Assembly: GCA_002472275.1 (NCBI GenBank)
Contig: DKRQ01000006.1
Coordinates: 1 to 20,981, forward strand
Source of the DNA: Caryophanales bacterium UBA7278
GTDB lineage: Bacteria > Bacillota_I > Bacilli_A > RFN20 > CAG-826
Reading direction: 5' to 3'
Length of the DNA: 20,981 bases
Position numbers and translations under genes: made by a program. Each line of letters opens with the position of its first letter. Positions within the stretch are counted from its first letter, which is position 1. Positions 1 through 7,440 of the stretch are shown here, in pieces. Under the pieces are notes generated by a model that saw only the letters and a list, made by a program, of their open reading frames with translations, made no database searches and was not told the origin of the DNA.

Positions 1-14
1 CACCCGTTTGCAAA

Positions 15-2504
15 TTAGGCTTTGACGCAAGAGTCCCCTTGGCGGGTGAACTTGGCTTGGGTATTCTCATGGTCTTGGATTCGAGCGGGTTCCCACGGGT
101 CTTTGTAATTGGCGGAGGCTTCCCCGCTGATCACGAATTCCTGGTTTTCCTTATCCACCTCGACCGGGAAGACGGCGATTTGCCAGGTCTCATAATAGTC
201 GCAGGTGGTCTCCGGAACGGGCGTGCGGACCGGTTCGACCACGACGATGAAGTCTTGATGGGATTCCAAACCGAATCCCCGGCGGTATTCGTCGCTATCT
301 CCTACGCGGGCCGCCATCGGGACGGCGACCGAAGTCGAAGCTTCCGCGATGATCTGCTCTTGACGGTCCTTATCCAGGAAGAGGGTGATCGTGGCCTCTT
401 CCCCAACGTAGGAGGAAACGTCCACCACCACTTGCTTACGGGTGGTTACGTATCCGCACACGGTGCAGACGCCATCCTTGTAGACGTGTTCCTCTGGGTA
501 AATGTTGTACGTGAAGAACTCATAAATCTCGCGGTTGCCGGAAACGTAATCATAGCCAACGCTATGCCCCGCTTCCCCCAAAGGTTCCGCCTTGCCGATC
601 CTGACGACCGCGCTTTCATGGCATCTGGAGCAGGTCAGGGTGATCGAACCGTCCTGATTCGCCTGCTTTTCGATTTCGTGTTCGATCGTTCTCTCGGGGT
701 AGCCGTATTCCTGGTGGCAAACCTGGCACTCCTTAACCTCGTAGACGTGGCAGGCGTCGCCCATGCCATCGATCTTCTTAGGCTCCGTCTCGTGGTATTC
801 CAACATGGAGATCTTCTCGTAAATTACGACCGGGGTTCCGGGCTCGCCTTCGACGTCTTTGGCGTAGGAGACGACCCAATGCATGGGATAGAGGCAGCCT
901 TTGGCCTCCCCATCGGTTTGGGTGCCGACGACCAGGACACGATAAGAGTCCTCCTCATCCTTGATCGAAGTTTCGAATTCGATGTGGTAATTGCCGTCAA
1001 GCGGGGTGTTCTGCGTGCTGCTGTACATGTCCGTGAGACTCTCGACGCGGAGGAAGTTTCCCGTGGCCTTCGATTCGATGACCTTGAGCCCGGAAAGGGC
1101 CTCAGGAAGGACCACGCCTTCCTTTAACGGGGCCTCGACCGTCTCGACGAAGCCGCAGACGTGGCAATGCTCGTCGCCCTCATGGTATTCGTGGTGCCCG
1201 TAGTCGAAGACGCTGTTGCACTGGACGCAATAATGGTAATGTCCGCCGCCCTGCTCGTCTTCGAAGGTGTTCGCGTATGGGTAGGAATGCACACATTCGA
1301 CGGCGTTGGTGGGAACCGTGATGGGCAAGGTGTCCTCGCTTCTAACGAGGGCCTCCACCTCCACTTCGCGGCCTTCGATTTTTAATGAACCATTAAAGCC
1401 GTGGATCGAGCCGGAATTGTCAAAAGACACGCTCATGTCAGGGACGTAGCTTAGCCCCGCACCGCCGAAGATTTTCACCTCCGCTGCTTCGGGGTCTTTG
1501 GCTAATTCGGTGAACTTGATTTTGAGGAGACCGACCCCTTCTTCCTTTATCGCCGCAGAGACCTTCTCCAGGTGGGTTCTCACGTATTGGATGAAGTTGC
1601 CGCCTAAAGGCGAACGGTATAGTCCATGGATGGTTTCGGTTCCTAACGGGGCCGATCCATGGACGTAATTCTTCTTATTTCCATCCCAGGTGTAGAAGTC
1701 CAAATGGTCGGTGCTTTCCACGATATAGGTGCTTTGGTTTAGCCCACTCATTTGGTTCGAGGAATAGACATAGCAATCGCCCTTCTTTTCGCAATCGATC
1801 GTGATTTGCGCACCCTCTCCACGATTAGACATGGCCTCTAAAAAGTATTTGAAATAGGCGATCGCTCCTTCTTCGGTGGCGACGTCAATTCCTTCCGGCG
1901 CGGGAAGCATAGCCGCTCCCATCATCTCTGAAAGTTCCTGATAGGCCGCGACGCCTTTGCCCACGTCGATCCTAAAGTCTATTCCCACCCGGATCTGGTT
2001 AAGGACCTTCTTGTCCCCAACCCTATAATGAAACGTCATGGTCTGGGCTTGCAGGATGTTTTGGCACACTTTGGTTCCGTCAAAACTAAGCGCAAGCGGG
2101 GTCAGGATATCCACATCGGCGACGAACGTCCCTTCCGTCATGCCGCCGTTATCCTTGGTTAGGAAATCGATGATTTTCTCCTTCCTCTCTTCGGTAGGCG
2201 CGTCGGTGGAACTGGTTCCGGTTCCCGAGGAGGCGTCGCTTCCCGAGTCGCTAGAAGACGGGGTACCCCCGGAATCGCTAGAAGAGGGCGTGACACCGGA
2301 ATCGCTAGAGGAGGGCGTCACACTGGAATCGCTAGAGGAGGGCGTCACACTGGAATCGCTGGAAGAAGGCGCCAAAGAGCTATCCGACGCCGGTGTGGAT
2401 TGGGTGTCGGAACTTCCAGCAGGTGCAACGGAAGAGCTCGTCGGCGTGCCGCCGCAAGAGCCTAGGGCTAGGCCGAGTAAGGCCAAAATGATTTTTTTGT
2501 TCAT
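15..2504 (-). CDS. Large surface lipoprotein with Ser/Asp repeat stalk and CxxC knuckles
   Basis: Encodes 829 residues. The N-terminus has a Lys-Lys start, a hydrophobic run and the lipobox LGSC (Cys17), so it should be lipidated and held on the outer face of the membrane. Residues about 42-90 are a low-complexity stalk of near-perfect 9-residue Ser/Asp/Thr/Pro units. A globular part follows (about 110-395), then five CxxC pairs at 426/429, 447/450, 593/596, 625/628 and 680/683, several flanked by His, resembling the H-x(n)-CxxCG modules common in surface proteins of gut Bacillota. The family function is not recognised; metal binding is an inference. The start is supported by an AGGGAG sequence 8 nt upstream. 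It follows the MATE gene on the same strand but is separated by a hairpin, and a TAGAAT -10-like box lies at 2529-2534. It shares a GGAGL motif with the lipoprotein at 4082-5257. Confidence 0.85.
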   Translation of the reverse strand: MNKKIILALLGLALGSCGGTPTSSSVAPAGSSDTQSTPASDSSLAPSSSDSSVTPSSSDSSVTPSSSDSGVTPSSSDSGGTPSSSDSGSDASSGTGTSSTDAPTEERKEKIIDFLTKDNGGMTEGTFVADVDILTPLALSFDGTKVCQNILQAQTMTFHYRVGDKKVLNQIRVGIDFRIDVGKGVAAYQELSEMMGAAMLPAPEGIDVATEEGAIAYFKYFLEAMSNRGEGAQITIDCEKKGDCYVYSSNQMSGLNQSTYIVESTDHLDFYTWDGNKKNYVHGSAPLGTETIHGLYRSPLGGNFIQYVRTHLEKVSAAIKEEGVGLLKIKFTELAKDPEAAEVKIFGGAGLSYVPDMSVSFDNSGSIHGFNGSLKIEGREVEVEALVRSEDTLPITVPTNAVECVHSYPYANTFEDEQGGGHYHYCVQCNSVFDYGHHEYHEGDEHCHVCGFVETVEAPLKEGVVLPEALSGLKVIESKATGNFLRVESLTDMYSSTQNTPLDGNYHIEFETSIKDEEDSYRVLVVGTQTDGEAKGCLYPMHWVVSYAKDVEGEPGTPVVIYEKISMLEYHETEPKKIDGMGDACHVYEVKECQVCHQEYGYPERTIEHEIEKQANQDGSITLTCSRCHESAVVRIGKAEPLGEAGHSVGYDYVSGNREIYEFFTYNIYPEEHVYKDGVCTVCGYVTTRKQVVVDVSSYVGEEATITLFLDKDRQEQIIAEASTSVAVPMAARVGDSDEYRRGFGLESHQDFIVVVEPVRTPVPETTCDYYETWQIAVFPVEVDKENQEFVISGEASANYKDPWEPARIQDHENTQAKFTRQGDSCVKA
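2245..2379. repeat. 27-bp tandem repeat in lipoprotein gene, about 5 units
   Basis: Five consecutive 27-bp units start at 2245, 2272, 2299, 2326 and 2353. Units 3 and 4 are identical; the others differ at a few bases and the last diverges at its end. On the coding (minus) strand each unit encodes nine residues of the type SSSDSSVTP. A multiple-of-three unit keeps the frame when copies are gained or lost, so stalk length could vary between strains. Confidence 0.93.
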
Positions 2505-2528
2505 GGGTTAACTCCCTAATTTTTTTCT

Positions 2529-2534
2529 ATTCTA
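2529..2534 (-). promoter_or_regulatory. Putative -10 box of the large lipoprotein gene
   Basis: TAGAAT on the minus strand, 24 nt before the start codon, followed by an A-rich stretch and the AGGGAG ribosome site. No good -35 hexamer is visible at 16-18 bp, so the call rests on the -10 box and its position alone. Confidence 0.4.
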
Positions 2535-2569
2535 AAGGAAAACCGCCATCGATGGTAGCCCATCAATGG
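2534..2569 (-). terminator. Hairpin terminator overlapping the MATE stop codon
   Basis: CCATTGATGG and CCATCGATGG form a 10-bp stem (one G-U pair) around a GCTA loop at 2546-2569, followed on the minus strand by CGGTTTTCCTTT. The 5' arm contains the MATE TGA stop. The U-tract is interrupted by two C, so termination may be incomplete. Confidence 0.65.
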
Positions 2570-3999
2570 CTTTGCTCCTCGGCCGCGGGTTCTTCCTCGA
2601 CGGAGATCCCCTGGTCGATTTTCTTGAGGGCCTTAGGATAGGCAAAGGCGATGGCAACCGCGTTGAAAACCGCGGTCAAACCCCAGGTTATCGGATATAG
2701 GGCGTAGAGCCAAGCAAGCGTGTGGAACTCGGGTAAGGGGAACACCGTCTTGATGAGTATGATCCTCAAAACCGTGCAGAAGATGAGCGTGGTCATCATG
2801 GGGAACACGGCTTTCTTGATACCCCTAAGGGCCCCTGCCGATATGTTCATGCCAGCGTTAAGCAAATAGAAGAAGGCCATGATCCATAGCCTCGTCTTGC
2901 CCGACTCGATGGCCGCGTCGGTATCGACGAATAGTTGCAGCAAAGGCCGGTACAAAGTGCCGGCGACCAAAGCCACCAGGGCGCATACCATGGCGCCCCA
3001 GGCGAAACCAAAGAGAACGCAGTTGCGGATGTTCTTGGCCTTCTTGGCCCCCACGTTTTGGGCGACGAAGGTCATCGTGGCCATGCCGATCGCGTCGATC
3101 AGCGCGTGGAAATAGCCCTCTATGTTGCCCGATGCCACCGCCCCATTCTCCAAATCGGCGTTGCCCCTATCGATCGTGTATAGGCTTGCCTGAATGAAGA
3201 CGTTAGGCAAAGAGAAGAAGAACATCTGCAGGCCGGTCGGAAGGCCGATGCGGATGACCTCGGCCAAAGCGGATCCATCGATCTTTAGTTTCTTAAATGA
3301 GAAGCGGACGAAAGCCCTTTTGCCTTTGGCGAGGAAGAGGATGCCTAAGATAGCGGATACCCCTTCAGCGGCGACGGTGGCCCAGCCTACGCCCGCGACG
3401 CCTAGATGCGCTCCGAAGACGAGGGCGCAGTCGATGGCAACGTTGACGATCCCCGAAGCGACCAAAATGAGGAACGGGCTTTGCGAGTCCCCTTGGGCGC
3501 GGAGAAGCTGGGCGCAGTAGTTATAGACCATCAAGAAAGGAAGCCCGCAGAAATATATCCTTAGATATAAAGTCGCGAGTTCCATGTAATGCTCCTCGGT
3601 GTTCATCATCTGGAGCAAGTTGTCGGACACGAAGAAACCGACCACCCCTACCCCGATGCCCGTCATGAGGGCGAATAGCAAGGAGGAATGAATGACCTTC
3701 TCGGCCTTTTGGGGGTTATTGGCCCCTTTGGACTCGGCCAAGACGACGTTAGCGCCAAGCGCCATGCCCGAAAAAACCACGATGATGAGGTTGATGAGGG
3801 CCCCATTGGAGGCGATCGAGCCCATCGCCTCGGCGGATTCGCCGATATGGACGGTGATGAGGTCGATGCTCGTGTAAAGAAGCTGAAGCATCGTCGTTAG
3901 GGCCACGGGCAAAGCGAAAAGGCCCATCTTGACGAAGAGGTTGCCGCTCGTCATGTCGACGGGGCCGAACAATGTCCTAACTTTCTTTAGAAAAGCCAC
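2563..3999 (-). CDS. MATE-family multidrug/toxin efflux transporter
   Basis: A 478-residue polytopic membrane protein with about 12 hydrophobic segments. The N-terminal pattern FGPVDMTSGNLFVKMGLFAL and the following LLYTSIDLITV segment match the start of NorM/DinF-like MATE exporters, which expel cationic compounds using H+ or Na+ gradients; the substrate is not predictable. The open frame extends upstream to a GTG at 4095, but that would add 32 residues foreign to the family and run through a terminator. I choose GTG at 3999 because it sits 7 nt after a TAGAAT -10 box (4007-4012) paired with TTGCCT (4029-4034) at 16 bp, and no Shine-Dalgarno is present. The C-terminus is a short acidic cytoplasmic tail. 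It is transcribed apart from the upstream lipoprotein because a strong hairpin lies between them. Confidence 0.9.
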   Translation of the reverse strand: MAFLKKVRTLFGPVDMTSGNLFVKMGLFALPVALTTMLQLLYTSIDLITVHIGESAEAMGSIASNGALINLIIVVFSGMALGANVVLAESKGANNPQKAEKVIHSSLLFALMTGIGVGVVGFFVSDNLLQMMNTEEHYMELATLYLRIYFCGLPFLMVYNYCAQLLRAQGDSQSPFLILVASGIVNVAIDCALVFGAHLGVAGVGWATVAAEGVSAILGILFLAKGKRAFVRFSFKKLKIDGSALAEVIRIGLPTGLQMFFFSLPNVFIQASLYTIDRGNADLENGAVASGNIEGYFHALIDAIGMATMTFVAQNVGAKKAKNIRNCVLFGFAWGAMVCALVALVAGTLYRPLLQLFVDTDAAIESGKTRLWIMAFFYLLNAGMNISAGALRGIKKAVFPMMTTLIFCTVLRIILIKTVFPLPEFHTLAWLYALYPITWGLTAVFNAVAIAFAYPKALKKIDQGISVEEEPAAEEQSH

Positions 4000-4006
4000 G
4001 GGGTCA

Positions 4007-4034
4007 ATTCTACGCGCACTAACGCTTAAGGCAA
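4007..4034 (-). promoter_or_regulatory. Promoter of the MATE gene (near-leaderless)
   Basis: -35 TTGCCT (4029-4034), 16-bp spacer, -10 TAGAAT (4007-4012). The predicted transcription start, 7 nt after the -10 box, falls at about 4000, one base before the GTG codon. The -35 box starts immediately after the U-tract of the preceding terminator. Confidence 0.65.
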
Positions 4035-4035
4035 G

Positions 4036-4068
4036 AAAAACGCTTGGCGGGCTCATCCACCTAGCGTT
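4036..4068 (-). terminator. Intrinsic terminator after the YgjP-methyltransferase-lipoprotein operon
   Basis: On the minus strand AACGCT-A-GGTGG pairs with CCGCC-A-AGCGTT around a six-base loop (6 bp, one A-A mismatch, 5 bp including one G-U), followed by TTTTTCTT. It lies 14 bp after the lipoprotein stop codon. Confidence 0.88.
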
Positions 4069-4081
4069 ATCGAGACATCGG

Positions 4082-5257
4082 TTAGGAGTTCTCACTCGCG
4101 GAATCCACCGCCGAATCGCTATTTTGGCCGTTGTCCTTGATCTTATCTATGATCTGCTTCATCGCGTCGTAGTCGTATTCGCTGTAATCGCCCTTCTTCG
4201 CCGCAGAGATGGTCGCCGGCTTGGCGTCCTCGCCCTGGGAATAGTTGAAGGTGCCCTTGAAGTAGAATTCGTCGCAGGGATAGGTATCCGCGTCGGCGAA
4301 GGCCTCTTTGATCTTGGCCTCGTCGAAGGTCATCTTGATTTCGTAGGAGGTGGAGACGAGCCCAGCGCCGCCATAGACATAGTCCACCGCGCCTTTGTTC
4401 AAGGTGACGGCGTTGCGGATTTTGTCGGCGAACTCCTCGATGGGCCCCATGTCGATGGAGGATGAGGTTTCGGCTTCCTTGGCTTGGCCAATCACCGAAT
4501 CGATGAGGTCGGAGAAGGACGAAGCAGTGTAGCTGATCTTCATGTTCCCGTTTTCCGGAACGAAGGCATAGGATTTAGGATGCTCTGCATAGTCCTCCTT
4601 CATCCCTTTGACCCGTTGGTCGATGAAGTCGGTGAGGTAGGAATCGATCGGAAGGTATTTCTTCACCTTCTCGAGGTCCTCGTCCCTAAGGGTTGCTTTG
4701 CCCTTTTCGGGGATCGTGAAGCTTTGGTCCTCCAAGATGGAACGGCCCGCTAGGTTTAGGGCCATCCAAAGGAAGGAAGCATTCGACATATCGCCATAGA
4801 AAGTGCCCTGCTCGAGGTAACCTCTCGGGGCGAATGAGGCGCTCCTGCCGAGGATATCGAGGGTTGAGGCAAAACCCGTCGCGGTGATTTTGGTGACCGC
4901 CTTGGAATCACTTTCCAGCCCAAAGGAAAGGGCGGCTTGCTTGGGGTCGGTCGCGTGGATATTGCCCGCCTTGAGGTTCATGTTCAGGGGGTTGAAGTCG
5001 AGTTTCTTGACGCCGGATTCGACGACCGAGGTGCTGTCCTTGCCGTCGAAGGAGAAGTAAAGACGGCCCTTTGTCATCGAGACGCCGACGTTATCGGAGG
5101 CGGCCGTCTTCTTCGAGGCGGCCTGATACTGTTCGAAGTAATCCACGGCCTCGGGCGAGGAGACGGGGATTAGGGAGTCGGTGCTCGCGGGGGTTCCCCC
5201 ACCGCAGGAAGCTAGGATTGCCAAAGGCAGACATAGAAGGAAACGGTTTTTCTTCAT
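4082..5257 (-). CDS. Putative lipoprotein of unknown function
   Basis: Encodes 391 residues beginning MKKNRFLLCL, with a hydrophobic core and lipobox LASC (Cys18) followed by Gly-Gly-Gly, so it is predicted to be a lipid-anchored exported protein. The rest is soluble, with many predicted beta-type segments and an acidic Ser-rich C-terminus; I recognise no domain. The motif GGAGL at residues 296-300 is followed by a Ser/Thr and aromatic-rich strand region like that of the 829-residue lipoprotein, suggesting the two are distant paralogues. The start is fixed by AAGGAG 7-8 nt upstream, which lies inside the last codons of the methyltransferase gene; only two bases separate that stop codon from this ATG. 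It is therefore the third gene of the YgjP operon, and its transcript ends at the hairpin at 4036-4068. Confidence 0.85.
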   Translation of the reverse strand: MKKNRFLLCLPLAILASCGGGTPASTDSLIPVSSPEAVDYFEQYQAASKKTAASDNVGVSMTKGRLYFSFDGKDSTSVVESGVKKLDFNPLNMNLKAGNIHATDPKQAALSFGLESDSKAVTKITATGFASTLDILGRSASFAPRGYLEQGTFYGDMSNASFLWMALNLAGRSILEDQSFTIPEKGKATLRDEDLEKVKKYLPIDSYLTDFIDQRVKGMKEDYAEHPKSYAFVPENGNMKISYTASSFSDLIDSVIGQAKEAETSSSIDMGPIEEFADKIRNAVTLNKGAVDYVYGGAGLVSTSYEIKMTFDEAKIKEAFADADTYPCDEFYFKGTFNYSQGEDAKPATISAAKKGDYSEYDYDAMKQIIDKIKDNGQNSDSAVDSASENS

Positions 5258-5259
5258 GA

Positions 5260-5991
5260 TTATTCTCCTTTCCTAAGATGGCACATGAGGATGCCGCCCG
5301 CAACGGCGACGTTGAGGGAGTCGATCCCCATGATCGGAATCAGCAAATTGAAGTCGGTTTTGCATAGGATTTCCTCGCAAATGCCCTGTCCTTCGTTGCC
5401 TAAGATCAAGGCTACCTTCCCATTGCTTGGCTTATAGGTTTCGTAATTGACGCTTCTAGAAAGCGAGGATCCGACGACTTCGTAGCCTTTCTCCTTGAGC
5501 CCTTCCACTAGGCCCTGGGCTTCCACGCCGACTTTGGTCCTGACGGAGAAGACAGCGCCTTGGCTCGAGGCGATGGCCTTGGGGGAATAAGGCAAGGCCG
5601 AACCCTTGAGGAAAATGACCTCGCCAAAGCCAAAGCACAAGGCGGTCCTAAGCAAGGTCCCGACGTTTCCGGGATCCTGGACGCGGTCCAAGACGAGGAT
5701 CCGCTCGGGCTCGGACTCCTTGAACTGGGGGAGTTTGGCGACCCCCACTATCCCTTCAGGGGATTTGGACAAGGCGAGTTTCTCGATGATTTCCTCGGTC
5801 ACGAGGTGGACGTCAACCCCTTCTAGGCGAGGATCCTCGAGGGCGAATACCTCGAGGAGGCAGTTGGCTTTATAAGCCATCTCGCAAAGGTGGAATCCCT
5901 CGATGAGGAAACGACCCGCGGCGGGTTTGCCCTTTATCGCGGCGGCTTCCTTGACTTTGAGGTTCGTCCTAGAGGTGATTCGGTCCTTCAT
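5260..5991 (-). CDS. SPOUT (TrmH/SpoU) family RNA 2'-O-ribose methyltransferase
   Basis: A 243-residue enzyme that should transfer a methyl group from S-adenosylmethionine to a ribose 2'-OH in rRNA or tRNA. An N-terminal substrate-binding part (SRTNLKVKEAAAIKGKPAAG, then LIEG) precedes the knotted catalytic domain. All three SPOUT motifs are visible: DPGNVGTLLRTALCFGF (motif 1 with its Asn and Arg), LILGNEGQGI (motif 2) and LLIPIMGIDSLNVAVAGG (motif 3). The length is usual for the TrmH/RlmB-like group; the exact target nucleotide cannot be told from sequence. The ATG overlaps the end of the YgjP gene by 23 bases and has no obvious ribosome site, so translation is probably coupled. Confidence 0.93.
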   Translation of the reverse strand: MKDRITSRTNLKVKEAAAIKGKPAAGRFLIEGFHLCEMAYKANCLLEVFALEDPRLEGVDVHLVTEEIIEKLALSKSPEGIVGVAKLPQFKESEPERILVLDRVQDPGNVGTLLRTALCFGFGEVIFLKGSALPYSPKAIASSQGAVFSVRTKVGVEAQGLVEGLKEKGYEVVGSSLSRSVNYETYKPSNGKVALILGNEGQGICEEILCKTDFNLLIPIMGIDSLNVAVAGGILMCHLRKGE

Positions 5992-6589
5992 AGATGCGTT
6001 TGGTCAAGTAGCGGTGAAGCGACTTGTACTCCGGGCAATAAGTATATACGAGCGCGTAAAACTTTGGAGAATGGTCGAAACGGAAATGATGGCAGAGCTC
6101 GTGGACGACCACCGTGTCGATCACTTCTTTGGGGAAACACATCAGGAAAGTGGAGAAAGTGACCGAGTGGGTCCTTTTCGAATTGACGCCCCAACGGCTC
6201 GTCATCTTCCTCATCCTTACTTTGTAAGGTTCCTTGATTCCCATCATGGATTCGTAATGCCTAACCCTCTCTTCTAAATAAGGAAGCCCCTTCTGCTTCC
6301 ATAAGGCATGGGCCTCCTTCTCGCCGCCCTCGAATTCGTCGCGGACGCCGAAAAGGTAGATATAGCCTTGGCCAAAGGGCTCGGCGACGGGCTTGACCCT
6401 AGAAAGGAGCTTAGGCAGATGTTTGATCACGAAGTCGTCGATCGAACGAAGCGAGGTTAGATAAGGCGCGGACACCTTGATCTCATAGGGCTTTTTGCCG
6501 AGTTTCAAAATCAAGTTGCGGATCCGCTTGAAGGAGATGGTCGCGTGATAGGTCACGCCCTGGTAAATGTAGTCGCGAAGTTTGTCCAC
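5969..6589 (-). CDS. YgjP-like (DUF45/SprT-type) zinc metallopeptidase
   Basis: About 206 residues. The C-terminal half carries HELCHH followed by FDHSPKFY, giving the HExxH-x5-H zinc site with catalytic Glu that defines the YgjP/DUF45 metallopeptidases. A RWG motif precedes it (MTSRWGVNSK), also typical of the family. The physiological substrate of this family is not established. The open frame could begin at a TTG (6595), but GTG at 6589 is preferred: the CATAAT -10 box at 6596-6601 places the predicted transcription start exactly on that GTG, and there is no Shine-Dalgarno. It heads a three-gene operon with the RNA methyltransferase and a lipoprotein and is divergent from the DUF523 gene. 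Confidence 0.88.
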   Translation of the reverse strand: MDKLRDYIYQGVTYHATISFKRIRNLILKLGKKPYEIKVSAPYLTSLRSIDDFVIKHLPKLLSRVKPVAEPFGQGYIYLFGVRDEFEGGEKEAHALWKQKGLPYLEERVRHYESMMGIKEPYKVRMRKMTSRWGVNSKRTHSVTFSTFLMCFPKEVIDTVVVHELCHHFRFDHSPKFYALVYTYCPEYKSLHRYLTKRIYEGPNHL

Positions 6590-6595
6590 GAGCAA

Positions 6596-6623
6596 ATTAT
6601 GCGTGTTTCCCTTTTCCGTTCAA
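6596..6623 (-). promoter_or_regulatory. Promoter of the YgjP operon (leaderless)
   Basis: -35 TTGAAC (6618-6623), 16-bp spacer, -10 CATAAT (6596-6601), then only TTGCTC before the GTG start. Its -35 box lies 5 bp from the oppositely oriented -35 box of the DUF523 promoter. Confidence 0.65.
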
Positions 6624-6628
6624 GCGCC

Positions 6629-6657
6629 TTGCCTATATTTGGCAAAACCTCTATGAT
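6629..6657 (+). promoter_or_regulatory. Promoter of the DUF523 gene, with TTGCC-N7-GGCAA inverted repeat
   Basis: -35 TTGCCT (6629-6634), exact 17-bp spacer, -10 TATGAT (6652-6657), then 9 nt to the ATG. The -35 box is the left arm of an inverted repeat TTGCC-N7-GGCAA (6629-6645) that could serve as an operator; that role is inference. Confidence 0.7.
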
Positions 6658-6666
6658 TCAGCCGAC

Positions 6667-7410
6667 ATGGACAAAATCTTGGTATCGGCCTGCCTAATCG
6701 GCCAAAAGACACGTTACGACGGCGGGGACTGCGAGAAACCCTATCTCAAGGACCTCAACCGCTTCTACGACCTCGTCCCCTTCTGCCCCGAGGTGGAAGG
6801 CGGGCTTTCCACGCCCAGGAGCCCGGCGATGATCCGCGGCCAAAGCGTGAAGAACGAGGAAGGGGTCGACGTGACGAGCCAATATAACGAAGGGGCTTGG
6901 AAGGCTTTGTCCATCTGCGAATTGCTCGGCATCCGCCTGGCGATCCTTAAGGAAAGGTCCCCCTCCTGCGGCGTCCACCAAATCCACGACGGCACCCACG
7001 AAGGAAAGATCATCGAGGGCGAGGGCTTCACCACGAGGCTCCTCCGCCTCCATGGCATCGAGGTCATGAACGAGGAGGAAGGCGAAAAGTTCCTCCAAAG
7101 GGAAGTCGAAAGGCGCCGCATCAAGGCCGAAAGGAAGGCCAACATCCAAAAAGCCAAGGAGGAAGCCAAGCAGGAAACCGAGGAAAAACCCCGCAAAAAG
7201 GCCTTCGATTCCAAAAAGGAAGGCGAAAAGAAGGGTTTTGACAAGAAACGCTTCGGCGACAACAAAAAGTTCGGCGATAAGAAGCCCTATGGGGAGAAGA
7301 AATCCTTTTGGGGCAAGAAGTTCGAATCCAAAAAGCCGTACGGAAAAGGTGGGGACAAGCCCCGTTCCTATGGCGGGAAACCGCGTTTCAAAAAGAAAGA
7401 CAACCAGTGA
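6667..7410 (+). CDS. DUF523 protein with long basic low-complexity C-terminal tail
   Basis: 247 residues. Residues 1-142 are a full DUF523 domain: SACLIG with Cys9, YDGG, FCPEVEGGLSTPR with Cys40, and ERSPSCG with Cys101. The family function is not established; the conserved Cys residues suggest a metal or sulfur role. Residues about 143-247 are a Lys/Glu helix-like stretch, then a Lys-Phe-Gly-rich region with repeats of the type KKFGDKKPYGEKK, which looks disordered and strongly basic, so nucleic-acid binding is possible. Most DUF523 proteins end near residue 150. No ribosome site precedes the ATG; the -10 box is 9 nt upstream, implying a nearly leaderless mRNA. A terminator follows directly after the TGA stop. 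Confidence 0.88.
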   Translation: MDKILVSACLIGQKTRYDGGDCEKPYLKDLNRFYDLVPFCPEVEGGLSTPRSPAMIRGQSVKNEEGVDVTSQYNEGAWKALSICELLGIRLAILKERSPSCGVHQIHDGTHEGKIIEGEGFTTRLLRLHGIEVMNEEEGEKFLQREVERRRIKAERKANIQKAKEEAKQETEEKPRKKAFDSKKEGEKKGFDKKRFGDNKKFGDKKPYGEKKSFWGKKFESKKPYGKGGDKPRSYGGKPRFKKKDNQ

Positions 7411-7440
7411 GGGCGGAACGAAAACCGCCCTTTATTTTTT
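7411..7440 (+). terminator. Intrinsic terminator after the DUF523 gene
   Basis: GGGCGG pairs with CCGCCC around an eight-base loop, followed by TTTATTTTTT. The U-tract overlaps the last codons of the convergent antitoxin-like gene. Confidence 0.92.

Noticed and set aside
39..1127. 362-codon plus-strand open frame opposite the large lipoprotein gene
   Set aside because: It lies wholly antisense to a better-supported gene with signal peptide and ribosome site; its Asp/Val/Gly/Arg-rich product is what the reverse of GC-ending codons gives.
2563..4095. Longer MATE start at GTG 4095
   Set aside because: It would place the operon terminator and the MATE promoter inside the coding region and add 32 residues unlike the family.
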